From contig CM037593.1 in assembly GCA_021018995.1 (NCBI GenBank), forward strand, positions 3,376,088 to 3,440,087: 64,000 bases of DNA, written 5' to 3'. The stretch comes from Chloranthus sessilifolius (Eukaryota; Streptophyta; Magnoliopsida; Chloranthales; Chloranthaceae). The notes beneath the pieces are model-generated. The model searched no databases and had not been told where the DNA came from. It saw nothing but the letters and a program-made list of their open reading frames with translations. Below, piece after piece: positions 12,261 through 22,900 of the stretch (positions within the stretch are counted from its first letter, which is position 1; every line of letters begins with the position of its first letter). The position numbers were made by a program, and so were the translations under genes.

Positions 12261-12533
12261 ATAAAGGCAAGCATTCATGTCTAAAATGATAATGAGATTT
12301 CAGATTTCAGAAGTCAAAATAGAGAACGTTGCAGTTCATCCAATGAACACTAAAGTGCTCACTCTTATGATAGCAAGAACGACAAATTCCTCATGGAGTT
12401 AGATAACTTCATATGTCATACAACAATGGCGTGCTCCTCATAGGAGATAGCAATGACACAGGGATGAGATAGTTCTACTCGATACCAAGCCATAGAACAT
12501 TTCAGGTTTACATAGAACTGACAAGTTAGGTCT

Positions 12534-12600
12534 AAAGGCAAAGTAGTACAAGAAGTAAGAGCAGAGGTCAAAAGGCAAAGTAGTACAAGAAGTAACAGCC
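12534..12600 (+). repeat. Short tandem duplication
   Basis: AAAGGCAAAGTAGTACAAGA occurs at 12534 and again at 12571, period 37, with continuing identity into AGTAA. No gene was seen between 12300 and 13240. Confidence 0.8.
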
Positions 12601-13261
12601 GTGAGCAGGTGCACAGAAACCCCCCAAACATTCAAAAAATCCCTGCCGTCAACCTCCCTTTGGGGGACCGAGAAGCATATCCGCAAAATTACCCAATTAC
12701 AAATAAGTGAAGTAATCAACATAAGTTACTTTGGTAACAAGAATGAAAACAAAACTAAAACATTGGAAAAGCCTGCACAATGAACCGAAATAGCCTTGCC
12801 GCAGCACCGCATTTTCCGTATTTCCTTCTTGTTCTTGTTCACATATCCTTGCTTTACTGACAAAATAAAATACCAAAATAGAGACAGTAACAGACTTGAA
12901 ATGCCCACTATAGCCAAAGAGTTGTATTCCTCTTAGTTTCCCTCGAACGAGAAAAGGAAATATCTAAAACATCAGTCAAAATCACAGATTTAAAAAAAAA
13001 AAAATCGCTCAAATCCAAAACCTTGTTATCAATAACAGAACTCTTATACATTGTCCCAACTCCCATTCTGAAGTGACCTTTCTCACTTTCTACTTTGAGA
13101 AGACCAATCAATTGAATTATTGACTACATTGTTTTTTTAAATGGTTTCCTCATTTGCATTCAGAGGTTGTCAAAGTGAAGTGCTAGTGTATCTGTCATCA
13201 GCTGCAGCCTCTTGTAAAGATCATTTAATCAGTAACAAGGAATTTGATCTTTCAAAAATTC

Positions 13262-14863
13262 ACCACAGGTTCGGTCAGGCTGCAATTTGCAAAATCAAAT
13301 TCTCCTGATTGGAAGATGGTTAAAGTGGTCTTTACCAGATGTTTCATTTTCTTCCTTCCCCCAGCTGTGTTCTGGTTCATTTGGGTAGAAAGAAATGTTC
13401 ACATTTTTGAAGGGAGGACGAAGCTGGAGCTCTTGCTTCTTTGTGCTTTTCTCTCAAAAATGTGCTGGCATAGGACACCTTCAGAGATCGATAAGGCCTG
13501 GGGTGACCTGATCTTTAGCTGCTTGATTTGCTTCTTTACTGGGTCATGACCTTCTCTATGGGGATGATGGCTTTGCCGAAACTCCTACCTTAGTTTTTTT
13601 TTTTTTTTTTTTGGATCATTAAGAACGATTGCATTAAAAAACCAGCGAGAAGCTGGAACAAAAATACAAGCACCAGAGAAAAGAGATAGAAAACCAACAA
13701 CAGCAACTCCCACACAAGAAAGGACACCAGCTGGGCCCAAAAAACAGGCCCAACACCCAAACCCAAAAAACCTATCAAAAAAAAAAAACCTCCCATATAG
13801 AACTCGACACCACCCTGCCCCCCATATTTGTCTAAAGAAACCCAGTGGCACATCGTGTCCTTAATGAGATTTAGTAAGGAACCAATCGGACGGCGTTTAC
13901 GGTTGAAGACCCGCGCATTCCTCTCTAGCCATAAGTTCCATAACACCGCATACACTCCCACTCTCCAAAAAGCTCCCATCGGACCATCCGACTTCAGCCA
14001 GTGCGAAGCTAGAATAAATTCCACGAGGGTCTCCGACGCCACCCAACTGAGGTCAAAGGACCTGAAAATGGTACCCCAAACTTGCGAAGCAATCCCACAA
14101 TGGATTAACAAATGAGGGATAGATTCCTCTTGCATAAGGCACATAGGGCATCTATTCAAGATGTCTTTGCCATGAACAATCAGCTGGTCTAGCATGAGGA
14201 TGCGCCCTCTCACCGCCATCCAGACAAAGAATTTGACTTTAGGGGGAATCAGCGCCTTCCAAATAAAGGCCCACTTGACTTTGATAAGAGGCCTGGCCGT
14301 GAGAGCTCGGTAGAAAGATTTCACCGAGAAGACTTCCTTCTTGCAAGCCACATGCAATCGCAGATTGGAACCAAGCTGGTTAGGAGAGGACCCATTCAGC
14401 AAGGCTAGGAGATCTTGATAAGGATCCATCTCCTCATCTCTCAACGCCCTACGAGTGCTAATATCCCACATAACAGAATTCCCAATCAATGAATAGAAAT
14501 CAGAAATCTTGCCCCCGGAATGCAATGAGATATTGAAGATCATTGGAAAGGCCGATTTCAACAGATAAAAAGGGAGCCAAGAGTCGTCCTAAAAGGAGAT
14601 TCGGGCCCATTGCCCCAGCTGAACCGAATCCGACCAAACAAAATATATGTCCTTCCACCAAGCAGATACTTGCCTGGTCCGAATGAAATTGACCCCCCAT
14701 CCTCCCGGAAGGTCACCATATTTACCAAGGAGAATGGACACCCAGAGTCTACCTTAGTTGGCTGCACCCTGCCTGTTTTTTTCCTCTCCTTCATCCGCTT
14801 ATTTCCTTGCATAGTGCGATCCGGGTGTAATTTTGTTTTTGCCAGTCAAAAAAATAAAAAAAA
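13262..14863 (+). mobile_element. Outer LINE (non-LTR retrotransposon) 3' fragment, split by another LINE
   Basis: The plus-strand reading frame at 13310-13547 contains AVFWFIWVERNVHIFEG, the tail of the zf-RVT region that follows plant LINE reverse transcriptases. The element is interrupted at 13593 by the minus-strand LINE and resumes at 14759 with a typical LINE 3' end, closing in an A-rich tail near 14847-14863. Its 5' end is lost. Confidence 0.75.
13594..14749 (-). mobile_element. Inner LINE, 5'-truncated, poly(A) tail and 9-bp target duplication
   Basis: Minus-strand ORF 14561-13590 encodes the zf-RVT domain (residues about 80-215), including the zinc-binding-like pattern CPMCLMQEESIPHLLIHC and VLWNLWLERNARVFN. 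The poly(A) tail appears as 19 T at 13594-13612. The 9-bp sequence CTACCTTAG flanks the element at 13585-13593 and 14750-14758. A frame break near 14570 precedes the ORF. No reverse transcriptase core is present, so this is a dead 5'-truncated copy. Confidence 0.85.
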
Positions 14864-15118
14864 TGGTTAAGATGTCATACATTTCCTTCAACAGCAAAAA
14901 TACGTTATTGACACCTCCCCAAACATATTTGAAGGAAACACTAAATGATTTGGATAACTTGATAACTTTTTTATCTTCTCATACCACCCATGAACTTGAT
15001 AACGTTTTGAGAAAACTCATCCTGACATACCCAAAATCGAAGCGACATCTCTTCAGATCACAAGGCACAAAGGTACGATATATATAGAGAGTATGCAATC
15101 TAAGTGTTCCAATAATGA
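14864..15118. other. Spacer between LINE nest and PPR gene (3' flank of the PPR gene)
   Basis: No recognisable feature; it probably holds the 3' UTR of the minus-strand PPR gene. Confidence 0.4.
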
Positions 15119-17392
15119 TCACCCACATTCAAAAAGAGAAAAATTTATGTCCGGCACATAACCCGTGTTCCTCATCTGTGCCATCAACGTCTTCAACACT
15201 ATGCAGATCTCTGCACTCCTTGGCTGCGTGGAATTATCAGCATAGAATGCACGAACCCGATTCTTAACCTCAATCCAACTGCACCCCGGTTGTTTCTTCG
15301 CTCCTGTCCCTTTCATCAGCCCCCTCACCCTCTCTACCTCATCCCACTTACCCACTTCAGCATGTATATTCGACAACAACACGTAATTTGAAGTTTTATG
15401 GGGTTCAAATTCAAAAAGCTTTTCGGCAGCAAACTTGCCTAGCTCCTCATTTCGGTGAATCCTACAAGCACCGAGCAACGCACCCCATGTGCCGGCATTG
15501 GCCTTGATCGGCATCATCATCACTAGCCTATATGCTTCTTCTAATCTCCCTGCTCGGCCGAGCAAGTCAACCATACAAGCATAGTGCTCAACTACAGGTT
15601 CAATTGAGTAATCTCGGGTCATCGAGTCAAACAATTTCAACCCTTGATCAATCATTCCAGCGTGACTACAAGCAGATAAAAGACCGATAAACGTAACCTC
15701 ATCAGGACACAACCCATCAATCTCCATCTGATCAAAGACCTTGATTGCCTCTTTCCCAAAACCATTTAAAGAATATCCGGCAATCAACGAATTCCAAGAA
15801 ATAATGTCGCGGCAATCCATTTCATCAAACACTTGTTTGGCTGACGATATCCACCCGCATTTTGCATACATGGTAATTAATGCATTCCCAACAAATAAAT
15901 CATTTACATAACCAATCTTCAAAATCAGATGGTGGAATTGCTTCCCTACTTGCAAAGCAGCAAGGTTAGCACAAGCACTGAGGCAGCAAGAAAACGTAGA
16001 CCGATCTTGTTTCGTAGTTTCTCTTCTCATGAGCACGAAATGCCTAAGGGCTTCGGTATGAAACCCGTTTTGGGTGAAACCCGAAACAAGAGAATTCCAA
16101 GATACCGTATTCCTTTCGCCCATCTCGTAAAAAAATTCAAGCGCTTTATGCATTTCTCCTTGCTGAGCATAACCTGCAAGCATTGTGTTCCATGAAACAG
16201 CATCCTTTTTCGGCATTTTCTTGAACAATTGCATTGCTTCGTCCATCCTTCCACACTGTGCGTAGCCTGAAATCATTGTATTATAACACACGACATCTCG
16301 AGAATAGATTTGCTCGAAAACCCGACGAGCATCTTCCATTTTCATACTCTGAACATACCCAGCGAGGATAGCGGTTTGTGCAGTGACATCTTTGAAAGGC
16401 ATTTGATCAAGCAATTCCCTTGCTTTATCTAGCTTCCCTATACGAACGAACCCGTTAATTATCGTCGCCCAAGATATCGAATTCCGTTCCGGCATATCAA
16501 CGAACAACTGATACCCTTCTTCTATTTGACAATTCTGCACGTATGCCGATACCATCGCATTCCATGAAACCACATTTTTCTCTGGTATCTGATCAAAGAC
16601 TCGCCTTGCATCAACAATCCGACCATTCCGTGCATACCCACTCAAAATTGTAACCCAAGAAACAATGTTCGGGTTCGGAGTTCTCTCAAAAAATTTCCAA
16701 GCTGAATCCAAATCACCAATTTGAGCAAACCCATCAACCATTAGATTCCAAGAAACCACATCTCTGCAAGGCATTTCATCAAAAAATTTCAAACCAAGAC
16801 CCATCTCTTCATTGTTGGTGTAACTCGCGAGCAGTGAATTCCACGAAACTATATCTCGCACTGGCATTTCATTAAACAATCTACGGGCTTCATTGAAGCA
16901 CTGATTTTTCATATACCCTGCCATCATTGCATTACAACAGACCGGGTTTTTCTTATCTGGCAACCGATCAAACAGATACCTCGCCTTTTCTAGTTCTCCA
17001 TTTCGGGTGTAACAAGTAATCATCAGAGTCCATGAAAAGATGTCTCTTTGAGGCATTTTATCAAACAACTCAGCAGCTTCATGAACCCGATCATTGTGAG
17101 AGTAGCCAGCAATCATGGTGTTCCATGAAACCAAATTCTTTATCGGCATCTGATCGAACAGACGCCGTGCCTCACCAATTCTACCATTCTTGGCATAGGC
17201 CGAGATCATCGAATTATACGTTACAGTGTTCCGAGTCGTCATTTTTTCAAATATTTTGATCGATTCTTGGATTCTACCAGATTTGGCGAAATGGGTTATC
17301 TTTAGATTTTGATTGTAAACAAGGTTTCCGGATTCGCTCATCAATTTGAGTTTTGATGCCATTGACATTGACAGGAGTCGAAGATGTGTCAC
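15119..17392 (-). CDS. Pentatricopeptide repeat protein, PLS class with E/E+ end, intronless
   Basis: The 757-residue ORF is uninterrupted. Residues 25-428 are 13 consecutive S-type repeats of about 31 residues (pattern VSWNxMIxGYxxxGxxxEAxxLFDxMPxRD). They are followed by P, L, S, P, L, S repeats (429 to about 632), then an E motif beginning TWGALLGACRIHRNEELGK and an E+ part ending in RNTGYVPD. There is no DYW deaminase domain. This class binds organelle transcripts in a sequence-specific way and often acts in C-to-U editing by recruiting a separate DYW partner; the target is unknown. The first ATG is used; ATGs at residues 9 and 11 are alternatives. The N-terminus is basic and hydrophobic, suiting a mitochondrial or plastid transit peptide. 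It resembles the At4g02750-like group. Single-exon structure is normal for the family. Confidence 0.93.
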   Translation of the reverse strand: MTHLRLLSMSMASKLKLMSESGNLVYNQNLKITHFAKSGRIQESIKIFEKMTTRNTVTYNSMISAYAKNGRIGEARRLFDQMPIKNLVSWNTMIAGYSHNDRVHEAAELFDKMPQRDIFSWTLMITCYTRNGELEKARYLFDRLPDKKNPVCCNAMMAGYMKNQCFNEARRLFNEMPVRDIVSWNSLLASYTNNEEMGLGLKFFDEMPCRDVVSWNLMVDGFAQIGDLDSAWKFFERTPNPNIVSWVTILSGYARNGRIVDARRVFDQIPEKNVVSWNAMVSAYVQNCQIEEGYQLFVDMPERNSISWATIINGFVRIGKLDKARELLDQMPFKDVTAQTAILAGYVQSMKMEDARRVFEQIYSRDVVCYNTMISGYAQCGRMDEAMQLFKKMPKKDAVSWNTMLAGYAQQGEMHKALEFFYEMGERNTVSWNSLVSGFTQNGFHTEALRHFVLMRRETTKQDRSTFSCCLSACANLAALQVGKQFHHLILKIGYVNDLFVGNALITMYAKCGWISSAKQVFDEMDCRDIISWNSLIAGYSLNGFGKEAIKVFDQMEIDGLCPDEVTFIGLLSACSHAGMIDQGLKLFDSMTRDYSIEPVVEHYACMVDLLGRAGRLEEAYRLVMMMPIKANAGTWGALLGACRIHRNEELGKFAAEKLFEFEPHKTSNYVLLSNIHAEVGKWDEVERVRGLMKGTGAKKQPGCSWIEVKNRVRAFYADNSTQPRSAEICIVLKTLMAQMRNTGYVPDINFSLFECG

Positions 17393-17479
17393 AATTTAAA
17401 ATTTTGAATTTGGGTGGAGGCAATCATAACGGTCCACAGGCACAGAGTGGGTGGTCTGCAACTTGGCATGCAGTAATAA

Positions 17480-17860
17480 TAGTGAAAGGCAGCCAATGGG
17501 CCGGGTTTGAACCCGGACGGATCCGACATGGGGCAGGTAAGGACTAAAGCAGGTAAACAGGCTGGCCCGGCCCGCTTTGCAGTCGGGCCGGGAATGAGCT
17601 AGTTCCAAGTGGCCCGATTCTAATCAACTTGTTTAAGGCTCGGCACAAACCCAACCCGACCTGATCAATTGATACCACTTATATAACAATTGGTGGGCCA
17701 GCCCGAAGCCCGTCCCAGTTAGTAATCAGGTCGTATATGGGTGACTTTCAAGAGACTCGATTACGTTTGGCCCTTTTGAGGATCAGCCCAAACCCGGATC
17801 ATCCTATTGAGACTCTTAGGTCCGGATCGGCTGTGGCTAAGAACCTATCTTAGCCCGACA
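17480..17860. mobile_element. GGCCCG/CCCGGG-rich MITE-like repeat
   Basis: Clusters of GGGCCGGG, GGCCCGGCCCG, GGCCAGCCCGAAGCCCG and AACCCGG on both strands mark a member of the GGGTCGGG-type repeats (compare 27320-27663). Clear ends were not found. Confidence 0.45.
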
Positions 17861-17945
17861 TCACATTGCACACAGTGAGCCTTGTGGTCAACCGTGCAAA
17901 CTTTGAAGAAAATGAAAATACGCGTACATCACAAGGACCAATGAC

Positions 17946-18115
17946 CATAGTCACAAAATTTGCCAAATTTTTAAAATATTGGCAAACTTAATGGTCTATG
18001 AATTAATCCCAAATTATTTACATTTTTTTCAAAAATTCGAGTTTTTTTTTTTTTATTTTGCAAATAATTCCCAAATTTTTCAATAAATTGTTGTTTTTAA
18101 TGTCTTTAAATTTTT
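17946..18115. mobile_element. Decayed CATAGTCACAAA-type MITE end
   Basis: It starts CATAGTCACAAAATTTGCC, like the ends of the copies at 47711 and 60400, followed by the family's AATTTTTC-rich interior. No right end was identified before the AT tract. Confidence 0.35.
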
Positions 18116-18118
18116 TTA

Positions 18119-18122
<4 letters not shown>

Positions 18123-18175
<53 letters not shown>
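18123..18175 (+). repeat. (AT)n microsatellite
   Basis: Perfect AT run of about 26 units. Confidence 0.95.
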
Positions 18176-18176
<1 letters not shown>

Positions 18177-18910
18177 GGGTTTCAAGAAAACACTCTCAAA
18201 CAAGGATAGGGCTACCCCTTCTTGAGTCAACAACTCTCATGACTGACATCATAAAATTTTGAAGCTAAAGAATAGCCTTTTATCAACGACAAACATATCA
18301 ATCACAAACACACTTTTCTCTCCTACTGATTGGACTTTTCATAGGGTACCATTGTTTGTCATTGGCAAAATTTCTAGCTTTTTGAGATGTGCTCTTGAGT
18401 TTAGTCAAATTGCAAGGAAATTTTGCCAATTTGCCATTGACAAAATTAATTTTTGAGCTTTTCTGACAAATCACAACACATACTCATATACCTAGCTTCT
18501 CTGAGATGTGCCCTTGGGCTTAGTCAGATTTTTGTTTTTGCCGAGTTTTTTCCAGAAAAATTCCTATTCATGTGTTCTTTAGTTTTCACTTTCCTCATTC
18601 AGAAGTAAATTTTACCTTTGGCTTTTTGAGCTTAAAATTTGAGCATTTCTGAATAATTAACTAAATCATTAGTCTAACACTATCACCCCCACTCAGAAAA
18701 GCTCAGATAACACGAGTTTCATGGAAAACTCTCAAACGAGAATAAGGTTCGGAAACACGGCTTTATGAGTCAAACAACTCAAATTCCGAGCCTGTATGAA
18801 CTTTCGAACAAGCCCTCATAGAATGAAATATTGCATAATTGATATCATAAAATTATAAAGCTCGAGAATATCCTTTTATCAACCAAAAACACATCGATGG
18901 AATCTTCATA

Positions 18911-19270
18911 GGGTACCTTTATTTACCGTCACTGAATTGTTGAAGGCACCTGCAAAAAAACTGTTCACTGCTTTGAATCAAACGATGGAGATCATTTTTC
19001 ACCCCAATCTTCTACACACTGGATTGTTCACTGCTTTAAATCGAACAATGGATATCATTTTGCGCCCCAATCTTCTACACACTGGATTTGAGAAAATGCG
19101 CATACCATCATGCAATCAATTTTTGGAATGTGTGCCAGATGAAACCAACAACCGCCCATGATGTCAAGATCCATTATGCAGAAGATTGAAGCGAAAATGA
19201 TCTCCATCATCTAATTCAAAGGCGTTGATGGTTTTTTGCTTAGGTGCCCTCAAAGATTCATAGGTTCAAC
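18911..19270. mobile_element. GGGTACC-type Mutator-like MITE with internal 63-bp duplication
   Basis: The left end GGGTACCTTTATTTACCG and the inverted partner segments (GATGGAGATCATTTTTC against GAAAATGATCTCCATC at 19192-19207) show the long terminal inverted repeat of this family. GTTCACTGCTTTGAATCAAA at 18963 recurs at 19026, so 63 bp of the left arm is duplicated in tandem. The last tens of bases of the right arm are altered. Confidence 0.65.
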
Positions 19271-19276
19271 AAAAGA

Positions 19277-19530
19277 GGTATTCTTCTTCATATCAGTAGA
19301 GAGAAAGGGAACCAGACTGTTCATAACAAATACATATATAACTGTAGGTAGTTACAATCCCCCAAGACAACAAAAAACAAAAATCTTGTACTCTTCCTCA
19401 TATCAGGAGAGAGAGAGAGAGAGAGAGAGAGCAAACCAAACTATTCATAACAAATACATAACTGTAGGTCTAAAAATACCATACAGTAGTCAGGAAAAAT
19501 TCCCCAAGACGACCAAAAACATAAATCTAA
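19277..19530. repeat. Direct duplication of about 123 bp with (GA)n
   Basis: TTCATAACAAATACAT occurs near 19319 and 19442 in two similar blocks that also share CCCCAAGAC and a CATATCAG(T/G)AGAGAG segment. The second block carries a GA run at 19407-19431. It lies downstream of PAT1 on the minus strand and could belong to its 3' UTR. Confidence 0.65.
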
Positions 19531-19967
19531 TAAACCCTCATGGGAATTTTCATCTCCTTGATAGAAGGAAAAGAAAGTCTTCAAGTAATAGAACATGTAC
19601 ATTGGATTCCTCATTCCTACACTTCACTTTATCTGGAATTCCAATACAGAGCACCAAAAAATTAGGCTCCAATAAAGAAAACTTCCAGCCACAACAATTC
19701 ATAAAAAAGTTTTAACGCAGCACTTACAATCAGAAAAAAACTATGTAAGTTCATCAAAAGCTAATGAAAAGAAAATACTTATCTGAACCATATTAGCTGT
19801 CTCCTACAGTTTGCTCACACCTCCCCAATGCCCTACTCTCTACAACCGGACACCTTTTTCCAAATTTCGGGCGGTGCTCGAGCAGAAGCATCAGGGGGCG
19901 ACCACGTAACGAACCCATGAACAACATTTGTTTCTATGCCATTTTATTGGCTTCTTTATGAGAGAAG

Positions 19968-22900
19968 TTAACCTGGTACCGACTCAAAACTTGTTGGTCC
20001 GCTACCTTGGATGTCAAATCCCGAGACTGGCATGGATCTCTGAGCAAATTCCAGTAAAAGCTGACGTTGATGCTCATTCGTATGGGGAATGCTCGCTTTT
20101 AAAAGCTCCACTGGCATTTCCCGGCTTATCGCTATCGCTGCATTGGATTCACTGTCACTGTTAGGCCCACGTAGAACCATATATTGTACGATAATTTCGT
20201 ACTTTCCCAAACAGTACTTTGTAAGCATCCCAAAGAAGGCATCGAATGATGCTTGCCATAGGCCCCGATTAGTCATACTATAGTTGACAGTAGCATGCCG
20301 GGCTGTCAAAAGATCGGTGGCCCGATCAAGAACCGATTTTATGATGATGGAAGCACCGTCACCAGCGGGAGTCCCAATTGGACGGAGAGGAGGTTGCTCC
20401 GACGAACAAACAATGGCTGCTAGGCAGGCGCTGAGCGCGTTAAGTTCCATGCTTTGGACACAAGCTGAAACGGTCTTCGCAAGAAGGGCGGAAGTATCAG
20501 CCATGCCGGAATCTGAAGGTGTGCCAGTGCCACCAAATAAGAACCTCAAATGACGAAATATGGCCATGCAGACTACGCGGGCGAGTTGGCTTCCAGGTAA
20601 AAGGAGCTGTAAATACTTTGAGATAAGTTTCCGCCCTTTCGGAATAGAGGTCAAGCGTAAGAACACGAGATCATCCATCGGGGCTAGCCTAACAGAATGG
20701 CCCAGCGGATCAACCAGTTGCAGCGATTCAGCGAGGCCATCTAAAAGGATGTTCCGTCTACGCCTCAGTTGGGACCCTCCGTCTTGGGGGAGAGTGGATT
20801 GTAGAAGACGATCAATGTCATCCACCCCGAGAAGAAGCAAAAAACTGTCTTCTATTGTTATTCGGGCTGCCATCAGAGGCTCTTGTTCAAGGGGTACTTG
20901 TGAAGGATCTGGTTCACTGGACAGGGAGGCGGGGTCCACTTTGTAGAGAGGGCTGGGCCTGCGGATGGAAGATGACGGAAGCCTCCCAAGTGTATCTACC
21001 TGAAGATGAGTGTGAGATTCTGTGGAAGCACGGGGCCGAGAAGGGATATCCTTTAAATTGCTAGGAAAGAAATTGTGTTTTAGACTTGATTCAGAGTTTT
21101 TTTTGGCTAGACAAGCTTGGTGATAGTAATCATCTATGTACGGATCGTTGACTTGAGTTGTCGGATGCTGCATTCTCAATATACTCTCTATCTCTTCGGC
21201 TGACATGTACTTCGATCGGAAGTTAAACTGGGGCATTCCGTTATCACTCCTCTGACTACTTGAATCAGACCCATGCTGAGGAAAATGAACATTCTGCCTT
21301 CGCCCTCTTTGTGCTGGTTTTGGCCGCCGGTGATCAGCCGTCTCAAAATTCGGTTCAGACCTGCTCATCGGATGTAGAAGAGAAGGGTGCGAATTAAATA
21401 AATATGACTGCAAAGGTGAAAAATGGGGCAGACTTGATGAAGGTGGGAGTAGCCGCTGAGAGGGAAGGAACCCATTTGGATGGGGTAACTGCATTTGCGG
21501 GTGCATCATGTTCGGCAAGACAGTAGAATGATCCCCAGGAAGTAGGCTAGGTTGGTTCAGCCAAAGGTTATTCAATCGGGTACTCACAGAGGGGCCTGGA
21601 GAGGCAAACCTAAGCATGTTTATGGCATGATTGTTTCCGCCATGATGCAACCCATGGGGCAGTCCTGCCAAATGAATCTGAGGACTAGAGAAAGGCTTTT
21701 GGGGTCCAGCTGTGAGAGATGGGATGTTCGGGTGGAAGGAATGGGTCGGGGGATTACTGGAGCGGCCACCAGATGGAGGGTACAAAGTAAAAACCGACTT
21801 GGGTATAAGAATTTGTTCCCTTGGGGTGTTCTGATTCTGAGGACAGGACGTTGTTCTGTACAAAGGCTTGGTTTCTGCTAGACGAGAGGAAGAAGGATGA
21901 GGCTGTGACCACCATCGTTTTCCTTCCTGGACATTTTCAGCTTCTAATAGGTGCTGTTCTATCCAGTTGGAGTGATCTGGCTCCTGCAAACAATCGGTGG
22001 TAGATGAACCTGAAGAAAAATGCAAGGGGTATTTATCATTGTGGTTAAAGTTAAACTCAAAAATAAAGAAACAGAACAAAGCGAGTAGGGAAGGCTGATA
22101 GTTTAGGAAGTTCAACCCATACTGATTTTACAATCTATAAAAGAGGCCAAAGATTCACTGAGAAAAATGAATTAATTTCCAAACCGACCTTGTACAAAAT
22201 AAAACAAAACCAAATCACCAATATGGACCACCATCTATAGAACTGGCACCATTTATGATGAACCATGGATAAAAACAGAACAAATAGATACCATGACAAA
22301 GGTATTGGGTCTAATAAAGAGCAAAAAATATTTGGTAGTTGAAAATATGGAAAAGTTTAAATAGACTATGAAAAACTTTTTTTTTAAATCACGTTAAGCC
22401 ATAATTCTACTAAAAGGAACAAAAATACAGCAGACTCTGGACGGAGACTGAAATGCTCCACCAAAATAGACTGCATGAATAACTTTCATTGAATTCTTCA
22501 TCATAGCCTCACCCCATCTATTTGCGGTCGGGGATAACTTATATTGAATTGAGAGAACAAATATGAGTGACATCTGTAAGAAGTTATGCAAAACTATTGT
22601 CCAAAGCATTCTATTGCATTGTTTAATATTTTTTAATCTGCTCATTTGAGGACTTCCTAAAGTAAATTTTCTGGGATTTCTTAGAATACCCCGAGTCTCA
22701 TGTAAACAACTAAATGCGCCTCAAGATGCTGCCGAGGAACTGGGAACCTACTTGAGCGCAGGATAGACAATTGAGAAAGGTCGCTCATTATGAATGCTCC
22801 AGACCGAATAGAGCTTACCTCCGGCACTTCATTTAGCTGACTTCCTAAAGCAAATTTACTAACTTGTTTAAGATTCCATCTTTTCATGCTTTTACAAACA

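Noticed and set aside
13244-13549. 101-codon host gene
   Set aside because: WFIWVERN text marks a LINE zf-RVT tail; it is cut by the inner LINE.
15929-17259. Several ORFs of 75-88 codons within the PPR gene
   Set aside because: Frame shadows of the PPR repeats; the minus-strand 757-codon frame explains the region.
20284-20946. Plus-strand ORFs of 89 and 128 codons
   Set aside because: Shadows of the conserved PAT1 C-terminal exon on the minus strand.
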